DNA from: Ampullaceana balthica
Lineage: Eukaryota > Mollusca > Gastropoda > Lymnaeidae
Length of the DNA stretch: 64,000 nucleotides
Direction of reading: 5' to 3'
NCBI GenBank assembly: GCA_944989445.1
Contig: CALYLW010000067.1
Location: 1,409,905-1,473,904 of the forward strand
The stretch's first letter is position 1. Each line of letters starts with the position of its first letter. A program made the position numbers and the translations under genes. A model generated the notes under the pieces. It was not told the origin of the DNA. It did not search any database and saw only the letters and a program-made list of their open reading frames with translations. This document shows, piece by piece, positions 25,287 to 36,500 of the stretch.

Positions 25287-25938
25287 CTTCAGCTGACAGT
25301 ATGCCCAAAAGAACGATACATCCTGGCTGTAAATCAAATTCAAATAGCACAACCAAGGTTTTTCATTTGGTCAGATTAAACACTGGACAATGTGCTAGTG
25401 TAATTCATGTTAACATATAAATGAAACATATTTACAAACCAGTCAAAATAACCTTGTGGTAAAGGGAGATTAGACAGGCTTTTGATAAACACAAAACACT
25501 CTTTGTGGCCTATTCATGGCCTATTTTTTAGTCTACTGTTGCAAAGTCTTTCAGAATTTTTGAAATGTTTACAATCTTGTAATAGTATGACATGTATGTT
25601 TCCTGAGACAAAGGAATCTCATCTGTTCATCTTGTTCTTAACAATCAATCATTTCTTTATAGGCATATAAATGTTTTTAAAAATGGCTGGAAACTGAAAA
25701 TCCCCACCCCTGATATGATGGGAAACAATGGATTTTTTTCCCCTTCTAATATTGGTATTAACACAAACCCCTTTTCCCTCAAAAGGGTCTGTTATAGTGG
25801 TAAAGCTGTGCCACTATTTTCTCTAACTTTGATTTGTTTACACAATTAGTCTCAGAACAATTATAAAGGAAGACAAGATCTGAAAAACACCAAGAATCAT
25901 AATAACCAGTGTGCAAGAAATGTTATGGAGTACTCTGT

Positions 25939-25999
25939 AATAAATGATGGATCAATGACAGCATTGCTACAGCTTACAAGTTATATGCACCATAATAAA
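25939..25999 (+). promoter_or_regulatory. Candidate polyadenylation signals of DET1
   Basis: AATAAA hexamers at 25939-25944 and 25994-25999, about 650-710 nt after the stop codon. They would define a moderate 3' UTR; no transcript evidence is available here. Confidence 0.4.
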
Positions 26000-26362
26000 T
26001 GATTTGAGTATTCGTTGAAAAACTGCCTGCCATTCGCTCATTATTTTTAAAGTCTAAATAGTTAGCTAGAACTAAAATGAATCATGATGCTATGTTTTGA
26101 TTCTTTTCATGAACATATGTAAATAAATGTAAAAAATATTGATGATATCTTCCTTGTTGGTTAATGATGACATATTTTTATCATGATGACTGTCAAAGCA
26201 ATTTCAACCATTTTTATCATTAGTCATAACTCCATTCATCGTAATTAAAAACATAATTTAATTTTGAAAATTGATTGATGCTTCAGATGTTTGTATTTAA
26301 ATAGTTATTAATTTTTCATAAAAATGTAACTAGTTGTGAAGGTTGATTATTACTGTACATGT

Positions 26363-26905
26363 ATATACTCGTTTTAAAGCCGACCTATTTTGGACAAAAT
26401 CTAGGGGAAAAAGTTGGGGGGTCGGCTTACGAGTGGGTCATAGGTGATTTCTGCATTTCTGTACATTGTATATCGGTTGTATTATCAAGTTCCTTGTCTA
26501 CATTCTACAAGATTCGACTGCTCTACCAGAAGCTTTAAAATATTATTTAACATCTGCACTTACCTTATTTAATAATTTTATTTATTTTTGTGAATCTTTC
26601 AATAAATTTATTCAACAAGGAATTTTAATGCATGCGCTTTTGCCACTGTTTACAAAAGAATTTTGTAAAAAAATACTGGTAACTCTTGCCTAAAAAAGAG
26701 CACAAAGACAAAGATACGAAGTACAAAGTAAACAATCATAATGACGATTTAGCTTGTAGTTTTTAAAAAATGTGTACCATTTTGTTTACACTGTCCTATT
26801 ATTTTTGGGGGTCGGCTTACAAGCGGGTTACACACTTTTAATACTTTTCTCTTCCAAAAGAGGGAGGGTCGGCTTATGAACGAACGGGCTATAGAACGAG
26901 TATAT
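26363..26905. mobile_element. MITE with ATATACTCGTT ends
   Basis: ATATACTCGTTTTAAAGCCG on the left is mirrored by AACGAGTATAT on the right. Sub-terminal GGGTCGGCTTAC/GGGTCGGCTTAT motifs occur near both ends and once more inside. Length about 543 bp, no transposase. The ends suggest a TA-targeting family such as pogo or Tc1, but the duplication is ambiguous because the ends are TATA-rich. Confidence 0.6.
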
Positions 26906-28362
26906 AGGGTAATCATCATATTTGTTTCGGTATATAAGCACATGGCTATTTTTTTATAACTTATTCTGTTAAGAAAGTGCAGACAAATATGACTGATTTT
27001 TGTCTCATGCCAAGTTGATGACTGATTTTTAATTGCTTTGTGGTAAGGTTTCATTCAACTTACAGGATTCCCTGTAAACAGCAGTGTTTGAGGAGTCCTT
27101 GTTCTGTTGACTGTTTGAGTTAGAGCATGTCTGGTGATTTCAATCCTAGAAAAGCCATAGCATTGTCAAGAAAATTTAACTGCTAAAATACTAAATTGTT
27201 TTATCTCTGACTCATCTAAATAAATCAAAGAATGTTTTAAAATCATTTATTTAAACTAAGACTTTTAGTTTTATTATTTTTTAAATTGTATTATGAATTT
27301 ACTTTTTATTCAGTGTTTAATGTTTGATTCTGTCCTAGCTGAAATAATCAAATCACCATAGTTTTAATTTCTTGCAGCTTGTTTCGTTTATATATTTTGA
27401 AACAATCAACTGTACAATGAATAGAGCTACATTGTATATTTCTCACTGTAGTTGGCAGTAGGATGAAGGGATTTTATGTTACAAACAAATGAATGTCAGC
27501 TCAATGTTCATGGAATCAGCTAGATTAAACATTGTTTAAAAATTTTTTTATTATAGACTATATTTTGGTTCATTTTTTAATCGGTACTTGAAAACCCCAT
27601 TCAAAATGTTCATGAAAGTTTAAGGGAAATGACCAAAATAAAATTATAAGTTTATGTGTTATGGTAACACTCTTACAGTCAGACCTATCAGTGGCCTTCC
27701 AGTCCCGGATTCTCAGCAGCTGTAGGCCCTGTCTGACCTCAGCTCATTCCCTGTTAGCCTATTAGCCTTCTGCCTCTGGGCTTCAGTCTATGAACTGTCT
27801 TTGCTGCCAAACAGGAATTCTTTCTATGTAGCCTGCCCATTGCAGTCTGTCTTTATAGACTCCTCAACCAACCTATATATTGTGGATTGTTGTAAATTAT
27901 ACAAACATCATTTTAACTAACTGGACCATACGTTTAACATTATGACATCTCTCTACCACGTATTGAACATGTTTTCAGCTTTCCCAACAAGGGGCCAGAT
28001 ATCAATTCCTTAAGTTACAGCTGGTCTTAAGATTGTCATCTATTTTTTTGTTGTTTGATTTTGTTCTCCTCAAAATGTTAACAAAACAAAATGTTATTAA
28101 CAATGATTTGATAAAAATTATCATAATTTGATTTTTGTTTGGACCAGAATTTTAAGGGTTTTACTTGGTATGAAAAGCAAGCACTCTTGGACGAAAAACA
28201 CATTTTATTGTAATGAGTAAAGTACTTGCCTCCTAATTTGTAGGCAGTCTGTTTAAGTCTAAGCTAAACAAATATTTAATAAATGATAGAATCATGTTTC
28301 CATATTCTAATTGTACACCTGAGTTCAACTCACTGCTGTGTGAAATCTGCCATCATATAATT
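26906..28362. other. Intergenic DNA without recognised genes
   Basis: AT-rich sequence between DET1 and the first large minisatellite. A GC-richer patch at about 27660-27880 shows no coding signature and may be an old repeat. Confidence 0.4.
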
Positions 28363-28702
28363 TACTGGTACTACCAGCACCAGTGGTGGTACTGCCATCG
28401 CCAGTGGTGGTACTACCAGCACCAGTGGTGGTACTATCAGCACCAGTGGTGGTACTACCAGCACCAGTGGTGGTACTACCAGCACCAGTGGTGGTACTGC
28501 CATCGCCAGTGGTGGTACTACCAGTACCAGTGGTGGTACTATCAGCACTTGTGGTGGTACTACCAGCACCAGTGGTGGTACTATCAGCACCAGTGGTGGT
28601 ACTACCAGCACCAGTGGTGGTACTATCAGCACCAGTGGTGGTACTACCAGCACCAGTGGTGGTACTACCAGTACCAGTGGTGGTACTACCAGCACCAGTG
28701 GT
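28363..28702. repeat. Minisatellite, 21-bp unit, about 16 copies
   Basis: Tandem copies of GTGGTACTACCAGCACCAGT plus one base, with a few variants. Because 21 is a multiple of three and the unit lacks stops, long frames open on both strands (for example a repeating GAGSTTT peptide on the minus strand). None has coding context. Confidence 0.9.
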
Positions 28703-28744
28703 AGGTGAAAAGTATTCTGTTATGTACCCAGTGTGTACCAACAA

Positions 28745-30110
28745 AATATAGTAATTTTAGAGTAAAGGTGTGGTTATTAAAAATATAAGAGAGATTAGAT
28801 GTGTATTCTGCCCATTGGACCAAAGAAAAGACTTAAACTTGTATGGACAAACACAGGAAAAAGCAGATGTATTTGGTAGAATGAAATACTAAATATTGAG
28901 TGTTGTTACAACTATCAATAAACGTGATGTTTATTATCAATTGTTTTACTTGTGTAGCTAACAGTGTGAAGATGTGATGATATAAATCTTATCTTGTACA
29001 TTACTAACACTTCTCCTGGTCAGAAGACTATTGCATCCTACACTTATCCATGGTTTATATCAAGTCTCGCATTTTTATTAGTTTGGAATGTTATAGAGTT
29101 TTGGTTTTCTTGGTTTCTTCAGACAACCCATTCCACATTTTGTTTCTACCTATCCAAGACCGTGACCTGCATTTCATAAATTCTTTCAAGTTCTAAATTG
29201 ACAAGACTTGTTCTGAACCCCAGTTCTTAAATAAAAGAAAGTTGTTGCTTTAAAAAAAACCCACATACATCTGTGATTTCAATTGAAATTCAAGTTCCCT
29301 GTTATTTCACACTTCATCTAAGCACGTATTAGAATTGTAATGATTAATATCAAGTTGTTAAGAATACACAAGTTATAGAAAAATAAAGATCACAATACTT
29401 GTTTATTTCACAAAGATGTAATAACCCTCTAAAGAGGAATGACTGAATTTCAAACTTTGCTATTAAACATAAATCCAAAGTGGTAAACTTTGACCTTTGA
29501 ACCTCTGCCAGGGTGAAAAGTTGATGGGCATGGTGGAGCTGTTTTGAGTGCAGGTAAAAACAATATACTAAATAAGAAATGGGTTAACGCCCCTCTCAGG
29601 CTATGCCTGCACATGGCACCCATCACTGTATAGAAAGAAATGCTTGAATTGTACGTTACTTTATCAATGTTCTTATATAAGACAAAGTTTGCGCACCCCC
29701 TCCCCCACCACCAGATGTTAGTGGCTCTACCCTGGACAGATTAGATCAATAAATGTGATACTTGCCTAGATATCCACCAGTCTCACTCTAAAGTCATCCA
29801 ATAATCCTTGTTTATCCAGAGCTCCGCTATCCGTCGGTTATTTAACAAATTATGCGATGCTAAAATGGTTCAAGTATAATTTTGTATAATTAATATTCCA
29901 TAAGCCCATCCACTAAACCTGAACAAAGTATATTTCTAGTAACTGCACTCTGTAACAATAAATTAGTTTGCAAAAGAGCTGGGGGAGGGGCACTGATTTC
30001 AAAGCCACCTGAACTACATTAACATTTTTCCCAATCTTTTTACACTGAAGAACATCTAAATTTCCGTTAGGGAAAAGGAAATATCTTGCGTCAAACGTGT
30101 TTCAAAAACG
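28745..30110. other. Intergenic DNA without recognised genes
   Basis: AT-rich, with short frames lacking any domain. No RNA gene or transposon end was recognised. Confidence 0.4.
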
Positions 30111-30214
30111 TGGGCATCAGGGGGCCCAAACAGAGGGCATCACGGACCCTAAACAGTGGGCATCACGGGGCCTTAAACAGTGGGCATCACGGGGCCCAAA
30201 CAGTGGGCATCAGG
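30111..30214. repeat. Short tandem repeat, TGGGCATCACGGGGCC unit, about four copies
   Basis: Units of about 27 bp containing TGGGCATCACGGGGCCCAAA, slightly diverged, immediately before a Harbinger-like element. Confidence 0.8.
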
Positions 30215-30258
30215 AATAGGAGGATGAATGGGAAGGGTCCTTGACACAAATGTGCTAA

Positions 30259-31391
30259 AGGGCCGTCCGTAAATGACGTCACGCACCTAGAGGGGGGTGT
30301 TTAGGAAATGTGACGTCACATCAAAACGCGCAACTTAAATAAGAGTTATGATTAAAAATCTGATTGTTCACAATTTATTTAATGGCGTTTCAAATGGGCT
30401 TCACACGTGTTACGATATTAGAGTGCAGCCTTACACTAAATTCATACCTGAATGACTATAAAGTGATTTTCAAATATAATAAATAGAAGTAAAAAAAAAG
30501 ATTAAAAAAAAAGTAATATGACTAAAAACGTGGGCGGGCGCTTTTGAGGCGTTTGGCTAAAATGATTAGGGTTTACAAATGACGAGTAAGAAAATGAGTG
30601 AATTGAATTAGTTAAGCCTGAGAAGCGCCCGCCCCACGTTTTTAGTCATCATGGTACTTGAGCATATAAGTTTGAAAATTTTATTAATCCAGAAAAAGAT
30701 TTTTCCTTCACAATTCTCTGAAAAAAAATATTATTTTCTTCTTTTTAGTCCGCTTATAAAAACGTGGTTTAAAATATTTTTTTTTAACTTCTATTTATTT
30801 TATTCTTTTTAGTCTAAGCGTATGCTATGGTGAGTTTTGAAGTATTGATTATGTTAAAATATAATACGCATTGCCCGACAAACATTTACAGACTGGAAAT
30901 GACTGATCTCCCCTGATGTTAAACATGGTTGATGTGGTCGGGGTTGGTGTGAACTCGGCACGTGAATGTAATGTAAACAAGGGCAGACGGATAATACATA
31001 GGCTTATATATAGATAAACTAAAAAGTTCAATAATTTAATAACGGTACATTCGATAGTTCTGAAATTTTGATACAATGTATTATCATCCAAGATCTATCT
31101 GTGGTAAAATTTTGAGATCTCTAGGACCATCAGAAGTGGTTTAATTTTACGTTGGCAGATTTGAAAAATTGTGGACAGACACAGGAACGAAAGTGAGTTC
31201 ATAAAAACGTGGTAAAAATGGCTTTTATGGGGGCGTGAAAAAAAAAGGGGGGGGGGTGAACGCAAAGCTTTTGGACGTCATATTGAAAAAAAAGGGGTGG
31301 GTGGTGTTCTCACTTTTTGTGACGACTTGTGACAAGAGGGGAGGGCGTGAAAACCGGCAAAAATCGCGTGACGTCATATATGGACGGCCCC
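30259..31391. mobile_element. Harbinger-like MITE, copy 6, enlarged by a nested element
   Basis: Ends AGGGCCGTCCGTAAATGACG and TATATGGACGGCCCC, with perfect TAA duplications at 30256-30258 and 31392-31394. The 1,133-bp length is explained by an insert at about 30515-31215. Confidence 0.85.
30515..31215. mobile_element. Nested ACTAAAAACGTGGGCGGGC element with an inverted start
   Basis: The motif TGACTAAAAACGTGGGCGGG at 30519 is repeated inverted at about 30628-30650, giving a hairpin of about 130 bp. The stretch GGTACATTCGATAGTTCTGA and a terminal GGACAGACACAGG link it to 13986-14450. Confidence 0.5.
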
Positions 31392-31549
31392 TAAGTTGAG
31401 TAGTCGCAATACTTACGGTGAATGTTTACGCCATCGATGGAATCAGTGACCGGTATTTGGTTCATTCAAGTTATGGGTGTTTTATTAGTTCATCTCAAAA
31501 TATAACCAACTAGAATTACGCTCACTGCTAAGTATCACTAAGTGCGGCT

Positions 31550-31860
31550 TAATAAAAAAAATCCATCTTTAAATATAATTTTAATTCTAGTGGAGGAATT
31601 TCCCCACTAGCCTCCCTTGATTTTGTGTGGCGCTAGCATCTCTGAGGACAGAGATAAACTTGTCATTATGGCCAGGTCCTCGCGGGATAAACATGCCAGT
31701 GTGGTATTTTACGGGCCATCCTCCAAGTCCTTTCCCAACGCCAGCTCAAACAAGTGCTTCAGTCCAGGCCCTATCTACATTTGTTAGCCTGTCTCCCCGA
31801 TACACCCCCACCCCCTTAGCAAGATTAGCTCATCCAGTCGGGGGAGATTGAAAAAGGGAT
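31550..31860. other. GC-rich unclassified patch
   Basis: A 300-bp block of higher GC content with a 74-codon open frame that shows no domain. It resembles decayed retroelement sequence more than an exon; class unknown. Confidence 0.25.
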
Positions 31861-32136
31861 TATTTGAAGGAGATTGAATAAGATTCACATTAGCGATAGT
31901 TATCGTCAACTGGGTGATGGGAAATAAATCTACTCCAAAACGACGTTAACAAATATCATTACCATATATCTTTTCAGACGCGCTCATTCTCTCGATCTCC
32001 AATTGATCACTAAACTCTTGCGCACCCAAGTCACAGCGTACAAACTTTTCGCCAAACACATTATAACAAAATGAAATAGCAAATTAATTTAACTATTTAA
32101 AGTCATGAACAAATCTTACAATTTGTTTTTCCCCCC

Positions 32137-32289
32137 TATCGCAGTTACATACAATTCTTTCTCCCATCTTGTAAACCCCCTCCCACCGGGAGGGGGTTTA
32201 CAAGATGGGAGAAAGAATTGTATGTAACTGTGATAGTTACATACAATCACAGTTACATACAATTCTTTCTCCCATCTTGTAAACCCCCA
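32137..32289. repeat. Near-perfect 48-bp inverted repeat plus a third direct copy
   Basis: Arms 32137-32184 and 32188-32235 are reverse complements with one mismatch, separated by only 3 bp (acc). A third copy of the left arm follows at about 32249-32289. The arm contains ACAATTCTTTCTCCCATCTT. Confidence 0.9.
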
Positions 32290-32424
32290 TCCCACCGGAC
32301 CAATTCTCTACATTTCTTTCATTCCGATGATGTCCAAGGTTCACTTTGATCTCAAGCCTTGTATATCATAGTAAACAAACTCGCGTGTGGTATACATCAA
32401 CATGTGTCAATTCCTTGGGCCACA

Positions 32425-32800
32425 GTCTGTCTGTGTCTTTCGTAAGACCGTTGGACGAATGTCTGTCTGTGTCTTTTTTCCATTTTACGAATGCCAGTCT
32501 GTGTCTTAAGTAAATTATAAGAATGTCTGTCTGTGTCATCAGTCTATTATACAAATGCCTTTCTGTGCATTTAGTCCATTGTACGACTGTCTGTCTTTGT
32601 GTTTTAGTCAATTATACGAATGCCTGTCCGTGTCTTTAGTCCATTGTACGAATGTCTGTCTGTGTCATCAGTCCATTGTACGAATGTCTGTCTGTGTCTT
32701 TAGTCCATTGTAAGACTGTCTGTCCGTGTCTTTAGTCAATTATACGAATGTCTGTCAGTGTCTTTAGTCTTAGTCCATTGTATGAATGTCTATTTCGTCG
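32425..32800. repeat. Minisatellite, about 32-bp unit, about 12 copies
   Basis: Diverged copies of a unit with GTCTGTCTGTGTCTTTAGTC followed by CATTGTACGAA, in the region downstream of the Ig gene's stop codon, possibly within its 3' UTR. Confidence 0.85.
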
Positions 32801-33327
32801 GTCCATTGTACCATACTGTCTGAGTCAATCCATTATAAGTCTATTTGTGTAGACCCGTGTTACTGTCCATCAGTGTCAGTTAGTTATATTTCAGCCTAGT
32901 GTCCGACCATTGTATAGAATTAGTCTCCTTGTGTCATCACGTTCTATAATACTTCACTTTCACCCTTGTCTTTGCTCACTCCTATTGTCTACACATCGTT
33001 GTTAGACTACTTGACCGCCCACTAGTCACAGACCAGTGAGTTTATATCTTCTCTCGGAAGATCCCATGCACATCTGATCACGGGGACATAAAGTATAAGA
33101 CTCTCCATTGTGTCTTTGTTTCAGGTCCTTAAATAAACGTTTCTTTCGCTGCACCATATTGTCCTTGAAATAACCGCGTGCACTCAGACTTCTGTTTCCT
33201 CGTATTGCAAGAGAGCTCACAATCGCTGTTACTTGAAATCTCATGTATTAACTGGCCACCGTCAGTACACTTGAGATCGGAGCGCCATCTGTTGAGCGGG
33301 TGGTACGTCGACGTCACATCGCCAGCA

Positions 33328-33518
33328 CTATGACGTCAAAGTGTGTACACTCAAAGCCACCAGCAACAATCTCAATAAAACCATTGCACGGGATAACAAA
33401 TGGCCAGACGACTCGATGGCAGAGCAGTTTTTGGCGTTGGTTATGGCTTCGTTGTGTGCATCGTTATCGTTGAGTTCCTTGTTGCCAGCTTGGCCCGCCT
33501 TGTCCGTGGCTGACGTGC
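33328..33518 (-). CDS. GPI-signal terminal exon of the Ig protein
   Basis: The acceptor CATTTTGCAG precedes 63 codons ending in TAG at 33328-33330. The peptide runs through a hydrophilic linker (KELNDNDAHNEAI), a sequon NCS, a small-residue stretch ESSG that could hold the attachment site, then AMVLLRLLLVALSV, and stops. A single hydrophobic tail directly before the stop is what GPI signals look like. The phase (one base carried over) matches exon 39356-39066 exactly. Its stretch is also open on the plus strand, but only as a shadow. Confidence 0.78.
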
Positions 33519-36500
33519 CTGCAAAATGACGTCAGTATAGGAAATGAACCTCGTTTTGACATGACTGGACATTGGAGGAAAAGTTACTCATTGATGATGA
33601 GGGGCTATTAATACTATTCACAGATACGTTAAAAAAATACATTAAAAATGTATATGATATTATTGTAGCGAGTGAAAAAATAGTAGAAATAAATGCGGGT
33701 GAAAACTATAATTTCAAAAGGGAGAGTAACATTGAAGCCTACAACTTTAATGACTACTAGTTTCATATTGTACGTTTTATAACAATTTAGCAAATGGAAC
33801 AGTATACATAAAATGACAAAGTGACGATTTAAACATCAGGAGTCAGGGTCCCCACCCTCTTCAGCCCTCTTCGCTCCCTGTTAAAATACTTTCTGTGAGT
33901 ACTGGAAGTCAAAGTGGTCCGTATGACGTCACTTAAGTGTTATACAGAATCATGGGCGTCGCTAGGAATTTTTCTAGGGGGGCAAAAAAATCCCACTTTT
34001 TTAAAATTTTAACTGGCAATGCCATACAGGTACAATTTTCAATTAAATTCAAGTTCAGTATAAAATAAGGGTTGAAAAAAGCCTTAGAAATTAATAAGAC
34101 TTACAAATTAGGGCTGTAATAGTTAAAATACAACATTTATTAATGCATTTAATAAATTAATTATTTTTTTCTCAAATGTAGGGGGGGGGGCAAATGCCCC
34201 CCCTCGCCCCGCCCTTCCCTACGCCCATGTACAGAATTGAAATGCAGAAAACCTACCTCGTCTCACATTAACTGATCCAGCTGTGAGAAGATAAGAAAAA
34301 AAAACGTGAATAAAGTAAAACATTTATTTGTAGGATATATTCAAAGGGTATTGAAGATAGATGTGTTCGTGATATTGTGCAAGGTAGAAGATATATGAGT
34401 TACTGGTATTGTGCAAGGAAGAAGATAGATGTGTTCCTGATATTGTGCAAGGTAGAAGATATATGAGTTACTGGTATTGTGCAAGGAAGAAGATAGATGT
34501 GTTCCTGATATTGTGCAAGGTAGAAGATAGATGTGTTCCTGATAATGTGCAAGGTAGAAGATATATGAGTTACTGGTATTGTGCAAGGTAGAAGATAGAT
34601 GTGTTCCTGATAATGTGCAAGGTAGAAGATATATGAGTTACTGGTATTGTGCAAGGAAGAAGATAGATGTGTTCCTGATATTGTGCAAGGTAGAAGATAG
34701 ATTTTTTCCTGATAATGTGCAAGGTAGAAGATAGATGTGTATCAGATATTGTGCAAGGTAGAAGATATATGTGTTCCTGATATTGTGCAAGGTAGAAGAT
34801 AGATGTGTTCCTGATATTGTGCAAGGTAGAAGATAGATGTGTATCAGATATTGTGCAAGGTAGAAGATAGATGTGTATCAGATATTGTGCAAGGTAGAAG
34901 ATATATGTGTTCCTGATATTGTGCAATGTAGAAGATAGAAGTGTTCCTGATATTGTGCAAGGTAGGAGATAGATGTGTATCAGATATTGTGCAAGGTAGA
35001 AGAGAGATGTGTTCATGATACTGTGCAGGGTAGAGAAGAAAAGTATTTCTTGCCATAGAAAATTTTGTTTCATTAAATTAGCTATTAAAAAAAAGTACAC
35101 TGCGGTAAATTGGATCATAACTTTGGATTAAATATATACTGGTGCACAGAATCAAGCATTCGTTCTGTAAGTGACAATTACCATAGATTTTCCCACTCTA
35201 TGTTAACGTCGTCCAGGGAATCCTTTTTCAATACCTCTTAATAGTCAAATGTGAGAAAATAAACACATAGGTGTGCAATAAAGTGTAAAACACCCCATTT
35301 ATTAAAATAAATCTTCAAACAAAATATTTTAAATGCATTAAATGCAAAAAAGGTGTTGAAATGATAAAACTGAAATTTAAAATTGACATTACATGAACAA
35401 GACATCACGCTTCGCCACTCTTTTTTACCCCATGCCCGAGGGACAGCCCATTACTGCCTGGATATATTCCTACCATTGAAACGTTTTAAACATTGCACAA
35501 GCCGATATCTTCTATTTCCATATTTCCTAGGTAGTCTGATTTCATGTTTCTATAGTTTTCAGCTATCAAGTTCTCATCGGACTTCTCATTGAAATGAAGG
35601 ATATTAGCAAAGAAGAATTAATAGTACCGCAGATCACTCGGAATGTTAGAATACTTAAAATAAATTAACATTTGTATTTTAATGGGAAACATCTTGGATT
35701 ATGGTCTGTCCAATGAAAGCCTTTGATATTCGAATAAAATATTTAATTAGATGGATAAGTTATGTTCCTTTGGGAATTCCCGGAGATACAACTTCTACAA
35801 CGTTAGTTAGTAGCTGAACGCATCACGATGCGATTCTGTGCGAGTATGCCAGACAATGTTACTGAATGCTTATTCAAACACGCGTCTGCTCTTACAAGAG
35901 GGATGTGGCCCGAGGTGTAGATTAAACAGCCCCCACCCCAAAAAAAAACACACACCGTTCTCAAAGGTTCTTATGTTATCAACTTGTCGCCCCATGTGAG
36001 TAAATGCACTCGGAGAGGGTGGATCTGTTAACTTAATTCATGGTCAAATTTATTCAATTTTGTGCGTGTGTGTGTGTGTGTTATAAGGTATAAGCGTACG
36101 CCATGGTGATATAAGAGTGTCTTTACATCAACTAGCACAACCTTAAATCAACGATTACATGAACCATCACATTTTTACATCAAACATAACATTTCTACAT
36201 AGACCATCACATTTCTACATTAACCATCATATTTCTACATTAACCATCACATTTCTAAATTAACCATCACATTTCTACAATAACCATCACATTTCTACAT
36301 TAACCATCACATTTCTACATCAAACATCACATTTCTAGATCAACCATCACATTTCTACATTAACCATCACATTTCTACTTTAACCATCACATTTCTACAT
36401 TAACCATCACATTTCTACATTAACCATCACATTTCTACATTAACCATCACATTTCTACATTAACCATCACATTTCTACATTAACCATCACATTTCTACAT

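Noticed and set aside
28325..28744. Mucin-like Ser/Thr-rich minus-strand frame (139 codons)
   Set aside because: It is produced by a 21-bp minisatellite that is open in four frames. No splice sites or signal peptide link it to a gene, though a stalk exon cannot be strictly excluded.
34570..35118. 182-codon minus-strand frame
   Set aside because: It spans a 34-bp array whose units include no stop in this register; variant units shift frame between copies, and no domain is present.
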